From NCBI GenBank assembly GCA_009773635.1, contig WSYC01000004.1:57223-121222 (forward strand): a stretch of DNA of 64,000 nucleotides. Direction: 5' to 3'. The stretch comes from Beijerinckiaceae bacterium. Lineage in GTDB: Bacteria > Pseudomonadota > Alphaproteobacteria > Rhizobiales > Beijerinckiaceae. Of the stretch, positions 34,125 to 43,298 are shown piece after piece (the first letter of the stretch is position 1; every line of letters starts with the position of its first letter). A program made the translations under genes and the position numbers. The notes under the pieces are model-generated. The model had not been told where the DNA came from, made no database searches, and saw only the letters and a list, made by a program, of their open reading frames with translations.

Positions 34125-34913
34125 ATGACCACGCCCCTGACGCCAGGCCCGGCGGCCTCTGCGAACGCTATTGCGCGCGATCCGCGCCAGCCGGCAGATT
34201 TTGATCCGCTGACTCTGGGGCGGCAGTTGTTGCGAAAGGTTCGCGTCGGCGCACTCGGCACGCTCGATCCGGCGACCGGCTATCCCTTCGTCACCCTCAC
34301 CAGCGTCGCAACCGATCTTGATGGCACGCCTTTTATCCTGATCTCGCGGCTCTCGCAGCACACGCAGAACCTGCTGGCCGATCAGCGGGCGTCGCTGATG
34401 CTCTCTCAGGGCGGCAAGGGCGATCCGCTCGCCCATCCACGCCTGACGCTGCAGGTCATGGCGGAACCCGACCAGGCGCCGCGCCTGCGGCACCGGTTTC
34501 TGGCGCGGCACCCGAAGGCGCAGATCTACGTCGATTTTCCCGATTTCGCCTTCTTTCGCCTCAAGCCGCTCTCGCTCCATCTCAATGGTGGGTTCGCGCG
34601 CGCCTTTGACGGTCCCGCCGAGCTGATCCTCTCGACGATCGCTGATCCCGCGGCTTTCGAGGCGCTCGAACGTTCGGCGATCGAGCACCTGAACGCCGAT
34701 CACGCCGAAGCGCTCGCGCTCTATGCCACAGTGCTGCTTGACCTACCGCCAGGCAAGTGGCGCGCAACTGGGCTTGACCCTGATGGTCTCGATCTCGCCA
34801 TGGGCGATCTCACGGCGCGCCTGCCATTTCCCGAAAGGTTTGAGGATGCCGGACAATTGCGTGTCATTCTCAAGCAATTGGCGGACAAGGCCCGTGAAGA
34901 GGCGCAGTTGTAG
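34125..34913 (+). CDS. HugZ-like FMN-binding pyridoxamine-phosphate-oxidase-fold protein
   Basis: A 262-residue protein with an N-terminal split-barrel flavin domain (LLRKVRVGALGTLDPATGYPF, FILISRLSQHTQNLLADQRASL) and a C-terminal DUF2470 domain (IEHLNADHAEALALYATVLL). This combination is that of HugZ/HutZ-type proteins, which bind heme and take part in its breakdown, though many members are uncharacterised. No heme uptake genes are nearby, so substrate is unknown. It is transcribed towards pckA. Confidence 0.85.
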   Translation: MTTPLTPGPAASANAIARDPRQPADFDPLTLGRQLLRKVRVGALGTLDPATGYPFVTLTSVATDLDGTPFILISRLSQHTQNLLADQRASLMLSQGGKGDPLAHPRLTLQVMAEPDQAPRLRHRFLARHPKAQIYVDFPDFAFFRLKPLSLHLNGGFARAFDGPAELILSTIADPAAFEALERSAIEHLNADHAEALALYATVLLDLPPGKWRATGLDPDGLDLAMGDLTARLPFPERFEDAGQLRVILKQLADKAREEAQL

Positions 34914-35241
34914 CCTCCCGCAGGGCGGGCTACGGAGAGAAAAGGGCGATCGTCGGCACGCCTCCGTCTTTTTGCAGATGGAACAGACGTCTGTATATTT
35001 GCCGGCAAATATTTATTGAGCACTTGTATGGCAGTGCCGATTTAAACCCTGTTTCTTGAAAAAACGGTGCGCTTCGTCCAAGGGCGGATTGCACAGCTGC
35101 GGATTCCTGCTATTCGCCTCCGCAATTCGTTGCCGTGTGCATCAAAAAAGCGCGCAGGCGAAGGATGGGAGCCATGTTCGGCTCGCCGTCCGACTGTCCG
35201 GTAAAAAACCGCGATGCCAGTTAAGGGAAGGAACTGTTCTC
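34914..35241. other. pckA upstream region
   Basis: No gene seen in these 328 bases. They contain an 18-base perfect palindrome at 34995-35012 and, near 35223-35232, the AAGGGAAGGA ribosome binding site of pckA. The frame upstream of the pckA ATG is open to 35056 but unlike PckA sequence. Confidence 0.6.
34995..35012 (+). promoter_or_regulatory. 18-base perfect palindrome upstream of pckA
   Basis: ATATTTGCC followed directly by GGCAAATAT, an exact inverted repeat in an AT-rich patch 230 bases upstream of the pckA ATG. The form suits a dimeric regulator of the LacI/GalR or similar class. The regulator is unknown. Confidence 0.5.
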
Positions 35242-36852
35242 ATGGAGACCAAAGGCCGCTTGAACACGACGCTGGGTGCCAACACGTTTGGCTTCGATGC
35301 GCCGGCACGGTTCTTTTTCAACCTGGAAGCGCCCGCACTCTATGAGGAAGCCCTCCAGCGCAAGGAGGCGATGGTGACATCCGGCGGCGCGCTGCTCGCC
35401 GAAACCGGCGTCCACACCGGCCGCTCGCCAAAGGACAAGTTCGTTGTCCGCGATGCGACGACAGAGGATCAGGTCTGGTGGGACAACAACGGCGCGATGG
35501 CACCGGCCAACTTCGCCACGCTGCTCGCCGATTTCCGCGCGCATGCCAAGGGCAAGGACCTCTTCGCGCAGGATCTCTATGGCGGTGCGGACCCCGCAAA
35601 CCGCGTCAAGGTGCGCGTTTTCACAGAATATGCCTGGCACTCGCTGTTCATCCGCAACCTGCTGATCCGCCCGGAAGTGCACGAGATCGCGAGTTTTGCG
35701 CCGGAGATGACGATTGTCGACCTGCCTTCGTTCAAGGCTGATCCGGCGCGCCACGGCTGCCGCACCGGCACGGTGATCGCGGTTGATTTCGCCTCGAAGA
35801 CGGTGCTGATCGGCGGGACGTCCTACGCCGGCGAGATGAAGAAGAGCGTCTTCACCTATCTGAATTATGCGCTGCCGGCTGTCGGCGTCATGCCGATGCA
35901 TTGCTCGGCGAATGTTGGCCCTGCCGGCGACAGCGCCGTGTTCTTCGGTCTCTCCGGCACTGGCAAGACCACGCTTTCGGCGGACCCGACCCGCACGCTG
36001 ATCGGCGATGACGAGCACGGCTGGTCCAAGACCGGCATCTTCAATTTCGAGGGTGGCTGCTACGCCAAGACCATCCGTCTTTCTGCCGAGGCCGAGCCGG
36101 AAATCTTCGCGACGACGCAGCGCTTCGGCACCGTGCTCGAGAACGTTGTCATGGACGCAGATACGCGCATCTGCGATTTCGACGATGGCTCGAAGACCGA
36201 AAACACCCGCTGCGCCTACCCGTTGCACTTCATCCCCAACGCCTCGGACACCGGCCGCGCCGGCCACCCCAAGAACATCGTGATGTTGACCTGCGACGCT
36301 TTCGGCGTGCTGCCGCCGATCGCCAAGCTCACCCCGGCGGAGGCGATGTATCACTTCCTCTCCGGCTACACCGCGAAGGTCGCGGGCACGGAAAAGGGCG
36401 TCACCGAGCCGGAAGCCGTGTTCTCGACCTGCTTCGGCGCGCCGTTCATGCCGCGCCACCCGGCGGAATACGGCAATCTGCTGCGCGATCTCATCGCCAA
36501 GCATCACGTCGATTGCTGGCTGGTCAACACCGGCTGGACCGGGGGCATGTATGGCACGGGACGCCGCATGCCGATCCGCGTCACGCGGCGGCTTCTGTCC
36601 GCGGCGCTCGATGGCTCCCTCGCCCGCGCCGATTTCCGCCGTGACCCCTATTTCGGCTTCGCCGTGCCGGCCTCGGTGCCGGGCGTCGAGCCGCATATCC
36701 TTTATCCCGTGAAAACCTGGCAGGATAAGGCGGCGTTCGCGGCCACCGCGAAGAAGCTCGTCGGCATGTTCGGCGAGAACTTCAAGCGCTTCGAGGCGCA
36801 TGTGGACGCGGATGTGAAAAACGCCGCCCCGAAGAACCAGCTGGCGGCTTAA
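35242..36852 (+). CDS. pckA: phosphoenolpyruvate carboxykinase (ATP)
   Basis: Gluconeogenic enzyme converting oxaloacetate and ATP to phosphoenolpyruvate. From ATG 35242 it has 536 residues, the normal length. Motifs are [13 protein letters not shown] (substrate loop), [14 protein letters not shown] (kinase-1a, about 237-250), [11 protein letters not shown] with [10 protein letters not shown] (kinase-2), and the R/N-rich ending. In Agrobacterium pckA lies beside chvG-chvI and is acid-induced through them; here a prophage remnant and a HugZ-like gene intervene. A strong terminator follows. Confidence 0.97.
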   Translation: METKGRLNTTLGANTFGFDAPARFFFNLEAPALYEEALQRKEAMVTSGGALLAETGVHTGRSPKDKFVVRDATTEDQVWWDNNGAMAPANFATLLADFRAHAKGKDLFAQDLYGGADPANRVKVRVFTEYAWHSLFIRNLLIRPEVHEIASFAPEMTIVDLPSFKADPARHGCRTGTVIAVDFASKTVLIGGTSYAGEMKKSVFTYLNYALPAVGVMPMHCSANVGPAGDSAVFFGLSGTGKTTLSADPTRTLIGDDEHGWSKTGIFNFEGGCYAKTIRLSAEAEPEIFATTQRFGTVLENVVMDADTRICDFDDGSKTENTRCAYPLHFIPNASDTGRAGHPKNIVMLTCDAFGVLPPIAKLTPAEAMYHFLSGYTAKVAGTEKGVTEPEAVFSTCFGAPFMPRHPAEYGNLLRDLIAKHHVDCWLVNTGWTGGMYGTGRRMPIRVTRRLLSAALDGSLARADFRRDPYFGFAVPASVPGVEPHILYPVKTWQDKAAFAATAKKLVGMFGENFKRFEAHVDADVKNAAPKNQLAA

Positions 36853-36919
36853 GGCCGCCAGTGTCATTCCCGACGCGGGCGGTAGCTCGCGAGCGGGAAT
36901 CCAGACTTGAAATGCAAAT

Positions 36920-36943
36920 GCCCCCGGAGACGGGGGCTTTTTT
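36920..36943 (+). terminator. rho-independent terminator after pckA
   Basis: GCCCCCG-GAGA-CGGGGGC followed by TTTTTTG; a perfect seven-base GC stem with a U tract, 67 bases past the pckA stop. It also separates pckA from the convergent immunity-like gene, whose stop is three bases further on. Confidence 0.9.
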
Positions 36944-36946
36944 GTC

Positions 36947-37210
36947 TCAATCATCGCTCCAGTGATCGTTCAAGAGCTGTTCCATGATTTTCCAGTCACG
37001 CTCAACTCCCTCATCGCCCTTGAAATAGCTGAACTCGATGTGATCCTCGAAGAAATCGACCTCGACCCGGCAACCGACGAGGGTGAAGTCAACTGAGATG
37101 CTGTCGTCGCGGCTTGATCGTAAACTGAAGTGGATATTCGTTTCGCGAAGAGATTCAAGAAATGCAAGAATATCAAGAATGTTTCTTGGGCGGGAGATTG
37201 GCTTTGTCAT
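36947..37210 (-). CDS. immunity-like protein 2 (paralog of neighbouring gene)
   Basis: An 87-residue acidic protein. Its second half, CRVEVDFFEDHIEFSYFKGD followed by EGVERDW, aligns residue by residue with the next gene (RVEVEVFEDHIEFSTFAGDE), so the two are paralogs. No signal or membrane segment: cytoplasmic. ATG 37210 overlaps the upstream paralog's TGA (ATGA), implying coupled translation; an ATG 12 bases earlier is possible. The base composition is well below the surrounding GC. Small acidic proteins directly after a toxin-like gene are typical immunity proteins; this role is inferred. Confidence 0.7.
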   Translation of the reverse strand: MTKPISRPRNILDILAFLESLRETNIHFSLRSSRDDSISVDFTLVGCRVEVDFFEDHIEFSYFKGDEGVERDWKIMEQLLNDHWSDD

Positions 37211-37455
37211 TCGCTTCCCCATTTCTCTTCAATCAATTTAAAAAGTTTTTCTTCCCCGATTTCGACCGATTCATCGCCTGCAAATGTGCTGAATTCGATG
37301 TGATCCTCGAAAACCTCAACCTCAACACGCATTCCAGCAAAGCCGAAAGACACCATGACGGCATCGTCGCTCTGCTGCTCCAGTCGAAACATGAGTTTTT
37401 TGCGGTTCAGCAAATTAAGCAAACGAAGAAGGCGACTTGTCAGTTGGTCTTTCAT
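37207..37455 (-). CDS. immunity-like protein 1
   Basis: An 82-residue acidic cytoplasmic protein starting MKDQLTSRLLRLLNLLNRKK, with the conserved block RVEVEVFEDHIEFSTFAGDE and SVEIGEEKLFKLIEEKW shared with the paralog downstream. ATG 37455 was chosen because it follows the toxin-like gene's stop by ten bases; the frame extends further but would lie inside that gene. Lower GC than the host. The pair toxin-like gene then immunity paralogs forms one minus-strand operon. I cannot name the Pfam family with certainty. Confidence 0.7.
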   Translation of the reverse strand: MKDQLTSRLLRLLNLLNRKKLMFRLEQQSDDAVMVSFGFAGMRVEVEVFEDHIEFSTFAGDESVEIGEEKLFKLIEEKWGSE

Positions 37456-37465
37456 CCCAATCCTC

Positions 37466-37966
37466 TTATTTCCTAAATCGGTCTTGGCGAAGTAATTTCC
37501 AGCAAGTATTTGCAGCTCGATCCCCGGCTTTCGCCAGCGCAATCACATCGGCAATTGGCATATTCAGGAATTGCCCGGGCATAACCGAGCGGATATTCGC
37601 ACTGCAGTATGCCGACATGAATTGCTGCGTTGTCCAGTTGAGTTTGTCATTCGGGATTCCGCCGACGGGCTCAATCGCGGTTCCATCCGGCGCTGTCCCG
37701 AACTCGACATTCCCACCCCCAAAATCCTCGCGCCCCGATGTCAGGGCCTCGTCCGATGTTTGCGGCGCGTCGTCACCATGCCCATCCCAAGGTGCCCAAC
37801 GCCCGAGCTCATCGCGCGGTTGCCCGGGGCTGTATTTCTGCTCGCGCCGCGCTTTGAGGTAGAGGCGGATGGCCTCAAGCTCGGCGCGGATATGGGCGAT
37901 GTTCTCGTCATCTTGCGCTTGTTTCAGGCGCATTTGGGTCAGGGCAGTCCGGCTTTCAAAGCGCAT
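37466..37966 (-). CDS. putative toxin with polymorphic-toxin-like C-terminal domain
   Basis: A 166-residue protein in three parts. Residues 1-44 form a charged helix (AQDDENIAHIRAELEAIRLY). Residues 45-60 carry YSPGQPRDELGRW, a linker seen in alphaproteobacterial phage and polymorphic-toxin proteins. Residues 108-166 form a compact C-terminal domain: LNWTTQQFMSAYCSANIRS, MPGQFLNMPIADVIALAKAG and the basic end WKLLRQDRFRK, resembling C-terminal toxin tips. No signal peptide or secretion domain is present, so it may be an orphan toxin tip or phage-associated. It is followed by two immunity-like paralogs. Enzymatic activity unknown. Confidence 0.6.
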   Translation of the reverse strand: MRFESRTALTQMRLKQAQDDENIAHIRAELEAIRLYLKARREQKYSPGQPRDELGRWAPWDGHGDDAPQTSDEALTSGREDFGGGNVEFGTAPDGTAIEPVGGIPNDKLNWTTQQFMSAYCSANIRSVMPGQFLNMPIADVIALAKAGDRAANTCWKLLRQDRFRK

Positions 37967-38035
37967 GGGCGGGCTCTTGCGATGATCGTGATCTCGCGAG
38001 AATAGCCGCGCTTTCCAGTGCGGGGATAACCCAGC

Positions 38036-39118
38036 CTACCCCCGCTCCAACAGCCGCCCCATCACCTTCGCGGTGTAATCCACCATGGGAACAATCCGCG
38101 CGTAATTGAGCCGCGTCGGGCCGATGACGCCGACAATCCCGACGATCTTCTGGCTGGAATCGCGGAACGGCGCCGCGATCATCGACGAGCCCGACATCGA
38201 GAAGAGCTTGTTCTCCGAGCCGATGAAGATGCGCACGCCATCGCCGCTTTCGGCGCGGTTGAGGAGTTCGATCACCTCTTTCTCGCGCTCAAGGTCAGCG
38301 AACAGCCGCCGCATGCGTTCGAGGTCCGCGAGCGCGGTGAGGTCTTCGAGCAGATTGGCCTGCCCGCGCACGATGAGGCGCATATCGCCCGCGTCCTGCG
38401 CCGTGGCGGCGAGCCCGCTCTCGACAAGGCGCGCGGAGAGTTCGCTGATCTCGCGCTCCATCGCGGCACGGTTCTGCGCCACTTCTGCCGTGACATCGGC
38501 GAGCGTGCGACCCTTGAGGCGATGGTTGAGGTAATTCGAGGCTTCCGTCAGCGCCGAGGCCGGCAGGCCGGGCGGCAGCGCGAGGATGCGGTTTTCGATC
38601 GTGCCATCGTCCGACACCAGCACCACCAGCGCCTGCGTCGGGTCGAGCCGCACGAATTCGATATGCTTGAGCCGCTTGTTCGATTTCGAGGTGACGACGA
38701 CCCCCGCGCCGCGGGAGACGCCGGAGAGCAGCGTCGTCGCCTCCGCCAGCGCGTCATCGAAGCTGCGGCCCGAACCGGCGGCGCGGATCTGGGTTTCGAT
38801 GTGGTTGCGATCCTCCGCGCCGACGTCGCCGATCTCGAGGATGGAATCGACGAAAAGCCGGAGGCCTTGTTCGGTCGGCAGCCGCCCGGCGGAAATATGC
38901 GGGGCATAGACGAGGCCGAGGTCTTCAAGGTCCTGCATCACGTTGCGGACGGTCGCAGCCGACAGCGACACGGGCAGGATTTTCGAGATATTGCGCGAGC
39001 CCATCGGCTCGCCGGTTTCGAGATAGCCCTCGACGATGCGGCGGAAGATATCGCGCGAGCGCAGATCAAGATCGGAAAGCCCGGCGCGGCCGGCATCCTG
39101 AACGGGGTCTCTTGTCAT
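38036..39118 (-). CDS. hrcA: heat-inducible transcription repressor HrcA
   Basis: Represses class I heat-shock genes such as groESL by binding CIRCE elements. The 360 residues show the winged-helix start LDLRSRDIFRRIVEGYLETGEP, MGSRNISKILPVSLSAATVR and MQDLEDLGLVYAPHISAGRLPT, followed by the GAF-like domain ending VIGPTRLNYARIVPMVDYTA. No CIRCE inverted repeat was seen in its upstream gap or near dnaK, so its targets are probably outside the window. It is divergent from rph across 166 bases, the usual Hyphomicrobiales layout. Confidence 0.95.
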   Translation of the reverse strand: MTRDPVQDAGRAGLSDLDLRSRDIFRRIVEGYLETGEPMGSRNISKILPVSLSAATVRNVMQDLEDLGLVYAPHISAGRLPTEQGLRLFVDSILEIGDVGAEDRNHIETQIRAAGSGRSFDDALAEATTLLSGVSRGAGVVVTSKSNKRLKHIEFVRLDPTQALVVLVSDDGTIENRILALPPGLPASALTEASNYLNHRLKGRTLADVTAEVAQNRAAMEREISELSARLVESGLAATAQDAGDMRLIVRGQANLLEDLTALADLERMRRLFADLEREKEVIELLNRAESGDGVRIFIGSENKLFSMSGSSMIAAPFRDSSQKIVGIVGVIGPTRLNYARIVPMVDYTAKVMGRLLERG

Positions 39119-39284
39119 GGAATGGTCATCACCTGTCGGAACCCTCGCATGAGTCTACGCATTCAGAAGCGGAATACCAGTGTTGTTGCGTCTGCCGCTT
39201 GCCCGGTCCCGCATTCGCGCCTAAAGACGCGCGCGGACCGGAACCTGACAATCCAGTCACACCCGGTCTTTCACGGAGAAACCC

Positions 39285-40001
39285 ATGCGTCCCTCGAAAC
39301 GTGGCCTCGACGAACTGCGCAAGGTGTCGTTGGAGCGCAATGTCGCCCGCTATGCCGAAGGCTCCTGCCTCGTCAAGTTCGGTGAGACGCATGTGCTGTG
39401 CACCGCAACGCTCGAAGAGCGCGGCCCCGGCTGGCTGCGCGGCACCGGCAAGGGTTGGGTCACCGCCGAATATTCCATGCTGCCGCGTGCGACGCTGGAG
39501 CGCACCCGCCGCGAGGTGACATCCGGCAAGCCCTCAGGCCGCACGCAGGAAATCCAGCGGCTCATTGGTCGCGCGTTGCGCGCTGTGGTTGATCTGCCGG
39601 CGCTCGGCGAGAAGCAGATCACCCTCGATTGCGACGTTCTGCAAGCCGATGGCGGCACGCGCACGGCCTCGATCACCGGCGCCTGGGTGGCGCTGCATGA
39701 TTGCCTCAAATGGATGCAGTCGCGCAACATGCTGACGACCATGCCGCTGCGCGACCATGTTGCCGCGATTTCCTGCGGCATCTATCGGGGCAAGCCGGTG
39801 CTCGACCTCGATTACGCCGAGGACAGTGCTGCCGAAACGGACGCAAACTTCGTGCTCACCGGCAAGGGCGGCATCATCGAGGTGCAGGGCACCGCCGAGG
39901 GCGCGCCGTTCAGCCAGGAAGAGTTGATCGCGCTGCTCGATCTCGCCCGCAAGGGGACGAGCGAGTTGGTGGTGATGCAGAAGGCGGCGATCGCGGGATG
40001 A
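39285..40001 (+). CDS. rph: ribonuclease PH
   Basis: Phosphate-dependent 3'-5' exoribonuclease trimming tRNA 3' ends, 238 residues. Family signatures are [48 protein letters not shown], the phosphate/metal region [17 protein letters not shown] and [17 protein letters not shown]. It overlaps rdgB by four bases (ATGA), and rdgB overlaps hemW likewise, so these three form one operon. Confidence 0.97.
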   Translation: MRPSKRGLDELRKVSLERNVARYAEGSCLVKFGETHVLCTATLEERGPGWLRGTGKGWVTAEYSMLPRATLERTRREVTSGKPSGRTQEIQRLIGRALRAVVDLPALGEKQITLDCDVLQADGGTRTASITGAWVALHDCLKWMQSRNMLTTMPLRDHVAAISCGIYRGKPVLDLDYAEDSAAETDANFVLTGKGGIIEVQGTAEGAPFSQEELIALLDLARKGTSELVVMQKAAIAG

Positions 40002-40651
40002 GTGCGCGCCCGCTTTCAGGCCGCATCGTGATTGCGACGCACAACGCCGGCAAGCTCGCGGAGATGACCGAGCTGCTCGCGCCCTATGGGCTCGAGTGCG
40101 CGTCCGCCGGTGCGCTCGGGCTGCCCGAGCCGGTCGAGAACGGCACGATGTATGCCGAGAATGCCGCGATCAAGGCACTGGCGGCGGCGAAAGCGACCGG
40201 CCTGCCGGCACTCGCCGATGATTCCGGGCTTTCGATCGACGACCTCGATGGTGCGCCAGGGTTGTTCACGGCGGATTGGGCCGGGAGCCCGCGCGATTTC
40301 GGCGCTGCCATGGCGCGGGTGAAGCACGAGCTTGATATCCGCGGTTGCCAGCCGGAAGGCGCAAAAGCCCGCTTCGTCTCCGCGCTGGTACTGGCGTGGC
40401 CTGATGGCGAAACCCTGATCGCCGAAGGCCGCTGCTACGGCCGCCTGACGTTCCCGCCCCGCGGCGACAAGGGCTTCGGCTATGACCCGATTTTTGTGCC
40501 CGACGGCGAGAGCCGCACGTTCGGCGAAATTTCGTCGGAAGAGAAACATGGGCTCCGCCGCGTCAACGGGCGTCTCGAGGGCCTCTCGCACCGCGCCCGC
40601 GCGTTCATTCGCCTTGTCGACAGAGCAAGCCTGCAAGAAATCAGCCGATGA
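39998..40651 (+). CDS. rdgB: XTP/dITP diphosphatase (non-canonical purine NTP pyrophosphatase)
   Basis: Removes ITP, dITP and XTP from the nucleotide pool. From ATG 39998 the protein has 217 residues with the Ham1 signatures [14 protein letters not shown] near the start, [22 protein letters not shown], and the SHR ending (LSHRARAF). The frame extends upstream inside rph but that part is spurious; the ATG-TGA overlap with rph sets the start. Confidence 0.96.
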   Translation: MSARPLSGRIVIATHNAGKLAEMTELLAPYGLECASAGALGLPEPVENGTMYAENAAIKALAAAKATGLPALADDSGLSIDDLDGAPGLFTADWAGSPRDFGAAMARVKHELDIRGCQPEGAKARFVSALVLAWPDGETLIAEGRCYGRLTFPPRGDKGFGYDPIFVPDGESRTFGEISSEEKHGLRRVNGRLEGLSHRARAFIRLVDRASLQEISR

Positions 40652-41817
40652 GCAACCTCCATCTGCCACCCTTTGATGCCGGCTTCGGCGTCTACGTGCA
40701 TTGGCCCTTCTGTCAGGCCAAATGCCCCTATTGCGACTTCAATTCACACGTCCGGCGTGGCGGCATCGATGAGGCCCGCTTCGTCAAGGCTTTTGCACGT
40801 GAACTCCAGCACATGGCCGATCTCGCGCCGGGCCGCGAGGTCGGCTCGATCTTCTTCGGCGGCGGCACACCCTCGCTGATGAAGCCGGAAACCGTCGGCG
40901 CGATCCTCGAGGCCATCGGCAGGAACTGGTCGATCCAGCCGGGATGCGAGATCACGCTTGAGGCCAATCCGACCTCGGTGGAGGCGGGGCGCTTCGCGGG
41001 CTACCGTGCGGCGGGCATCAACCGCGTCAGCCTCGGTGTGCAAAGCCTTGTCGAGGCAGACCTGAAGGCGCTCGGGCGCATGCACACGGTGGGCGAGGCG
41101 CTGGTGGCGGTCTCGATCGCGGCGAAGCATTTCGAGCGCTTCTCGTTCGATCTCATCTATGCCCGCCCGGGACAAACGGTCGAGGCCTGGCGCGAGGAGC
41201 TGGTCGAGGCGCTCGCGCATGCGCCGACGCATCTCTCGCTCTACCAGCTCACCATCGAGGCCGGCACGCCCTTCAAGGCGTTGCATGAGGCCGGCAAGCT
41301 CGTCATCCCCGACAACGATCTCGCCCGCGCGCTCTATGACGCGACGCAGGATATCTGCGAGAAATACGGCATGCCCGCCTACGAGGTCTCGAACCACGCG
41401 CGGCCGGGCGATGAGTGCCGCCACAACCTGCTCTACTGGCGCTATGGCGAATACGCCGGCGTCGGGCCGGGCGCGCATGGCCGCCTCTATACCGAGCGTG
41501 GCCGCCGCGCGTTCTCGACCGAGCGTTCACCCGAAGCCTGGCTTGAGTATGTCGAGCGCGACGGCCATGGCATCGTTTCCGATGAAACGCTCTCGGGCGA
41601 GAACGAAGCCGACGAATTCCTGCTGATGGGCCTGCGTTTGCGCGAGGGCATCGACCCCAAGCGCTTCGCGGGCCTGCGCGGGCGCGGGTTCGACAAGCGC
41701 CGCATCGAGGCGCTGGCCGCCGAGGGGTTGCTGGAATCCTGCAACGATGGTCGCCTGCGCGTTTCGCACGAGGGGTTTCCGGTGCTCGATGCGATCGTCG
41801 CGGACTTGGCGGCTTAA
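40648..41817 (+). CDS. hemW: heme chaperone HemW (radical SAM, HemN-like)
   Basis: A 389-residue radical-SAM protein. The cluster motif CQAKCPYC is in VYVHWPFCQAKCPYCDFNSH; SIFFGGGTPSLM and RVSLGVQSL follow as in HemW/HemN. HemW proteins bind and deliver heme and lack coproporphyrinogen oxidase activity; the single Cys arrangement CxxxCxxC with no extra Cys after it fits HemW. It overlaps rdgB by four bases and converges with the LpoA-like gene one base after its stop. Confidence 0.94.
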   Translation: MSNLHLPPFDAGFGVYVHWPFCQAKCPYCDFNSHVRRGGIDEARFVKAFARELQHMADLAPGREVGSIFFGGGTPSLMKPETVGAILEAIGRNWSIQPGCEITLEANPTSVEAGRFAGYRAAGINRVSLGVQSLVEADLKALGRMHTVGEALVAVSIAAKHFERFSFDLIYARPGQTVEAWREELVEALAHAPTHLSLYQLTIEAGTPFKALHEAGKLVIPDNDLARALYDATQDICEKYGMPAYEVSNHARPGDECRHNLLYWRYGEYAGVGPGAHGRLYTERGRRAFSTERSPEAWLEYVERDGHGIVSDETLSGENEADEFLLMGLRLREGIDPKRFAGLRGRGFDKRRIEALAAEGLLESCNDGRLRVSHEGFPVLDAIVADLAA

Positions 41818-41818
41818 C

Positions 41819-43036
41819 TCAGTTCACATTCCCCACGAAGGTCGTCGGTGCGACGGCAAGCGCGCGTGCCGAGCCGGAGCGGATCTCGAATACCGCGAGG
41901 CCGCGATCGTTGAGCCCGTTCTGGCGGAAGCGGAACACGCCGTCCTGCCCCGAGAACCCGTTGGTGTTGGTCATCGTCGCCTCGGAGAAACGCTGGGTGC
42001 CGAAATTCTGCGTCAGCGCGCTCGCAAGCGTCACGGCGTCATAGCCCAATGTCGCGATGCGCGTCGGGGCCGAGCCGAACTGGCTCTGGTAGCGCCCGGC
42101 GAGGGCGTTGAAGCGCGTATTGTCCGGTGCGGCGTACCAGGCGCCATCCAGCATCGCGGTGGCGTGGACGCGCTGATCGTTCCACACGCCGGTCGAGACG
42201 ATCTGCACGTCCTTGCCGGTGATGCCGCCTGCGGCCATCCCTTGTGTAATGGCGGCGATGCCGTCCGCGCCTTCGGGAAGGAACAGCGCATCTGCGCCGG
42301 CAAGGCCAGCCTTGATCTGCGCCACTGCAGCTGAAATCGAGGCCGGGTTACCCGGCTGGTAGCGCGCAACGGTGACAACCCGCCGTCCGGTCTGATTGGC
42401 GGCCTGCATGAATTCGGCCTCGACGACATTGCCGTAGGGGGTCTGCGGGATCAGCGCCGAAAACGATTTCTTGCCCCGGCTTGCGGCAAAGCCGATCACG
42501 CGCTGCACATCCGATTGCGGCAGGAAGCTCAGAAGGTACACTCCGCGCTGCGCCGCCGCGGCATCGGATGAGAAGGCGATCATCGGCTTGCCCGCCGGGC
42601 GCGCCACCGAGGCAGCAGCCTGCACGGAGGGGCCGAACAGCGGCCCGATGATCAGCTCCGCCCCGGCGGCAAGGGCTTCCTGTGTCGCCTGACGCGCACC
42701 TTCCGGCGTGCCCTTGTCGTCCTTCACGAGGAGCTGGATGTTGGATTGACCCCCGCCGAAATCGCTCATCGCGAGTTGCGCGGCGTTGCGCAGGCTCACG
42801 GCGGCGGCCTGCCCGCTGGCGGCCGAGAGTGGGAGAATGAGGCCAACCTTGACCGCACCATTGCCGATGACATCACCCGCGGCGGTATTGCCCCCAGGTT
42901 GTTCCGGATCCGGGGAGAGGACGCCATCAAGGCCGGCGCCGGCGCAGCCCGCGACGAGCGCGCCAATCCCGACCACACCAAGGAGGGCGCGTCGTGACGG
43001 GCGCGCGCCGCTGTCGTCGGTGCCGGAATGCTGCAT
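41819..43036 (-). CDS. penicillin-binding protein activator (LpoA-like) lipoprotein
   Basis: A 405-residue lipoprotein. The N-terminus has a twin-Arg-containing signal (RRALLGVVGIGALVAGC) with lipobox LVAGC. The mature part is a type-I periplasmic binding fold: VKVGLILPLSAASGQAAAV, ELIIGPLFGPSVQAAASVA, and LGYDAVTLASAL near the end. ATG 43036 follows a GGAG site at eight bases. It is divergent from rsmI-yraN, the same neighbourhood as E. coli lpoA, where the protein activates PBP1a; a role in peptidoglycan synthesis is inferred from that. Confidence 0.87.
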   Translation of the reverse strand: MQHSGTDDSGARPSRRALLGVVGIGALVAGCAGAGLDGVLSPDPEQPGGNTAAGDVIGNGAVKVGLILPLSAASGQAAAVSLRNAAQLAMSDFGGGQSNIQLLVKDDKGTPEGARQATQEALAAGAELIIGPLFGPSVQAAASVARPAGKPMIAFSSDAAAAQRGVYLLSFLPQSDVQRVIGFAASRGKKSFSALIPQTPYGNVVEAEFMQAANQTGRRVVTVARYQPGNPASISAAVAQIKAGLAGADALFLPEGADGIAAITQGMAAGGITGKDVQIVSTGVWNDQRVHATAMLDGAWYAAPDNTRFNALAGRYQSQFGSAPTRIATLGYDAVTLASALTQNFGTQRFSEATMTNTNGFSGQDGVFRFRQNGLNDRGLAVFEIRSGSARALAVAPTTFVGNVN

Positions 43037-43298
43037 TGTCCCTACTCCACCCTCGATCATCGCCGTACGGTTGTCGCGGGTCTGCGACGATCGACCCCAG
43101 AATGTCACGTGGGCACTCCTGGCGCGCTGACAATGCACAAAAGGAATCCCACGCATCACGAAAGCCACAAATTGAGGCAAGTTCAAGGATCAGTTCCAAA
43201 GATCGTTAACGATGTTTGCAAACCATGTTGTCTGTGCATCACCGAATCCGTCCTGCCCGATCACGCTTTGCCAAAACGAGGAGCCTGTGGCAGAGCAG

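Noticed and set aside
39119-39284. CIRCE element in the hrcA-rph gap
   Set aside because: No TTAGCACTC-N9-GAGTGCTAA-like inverted repeat was found here or upstream of dnaK.
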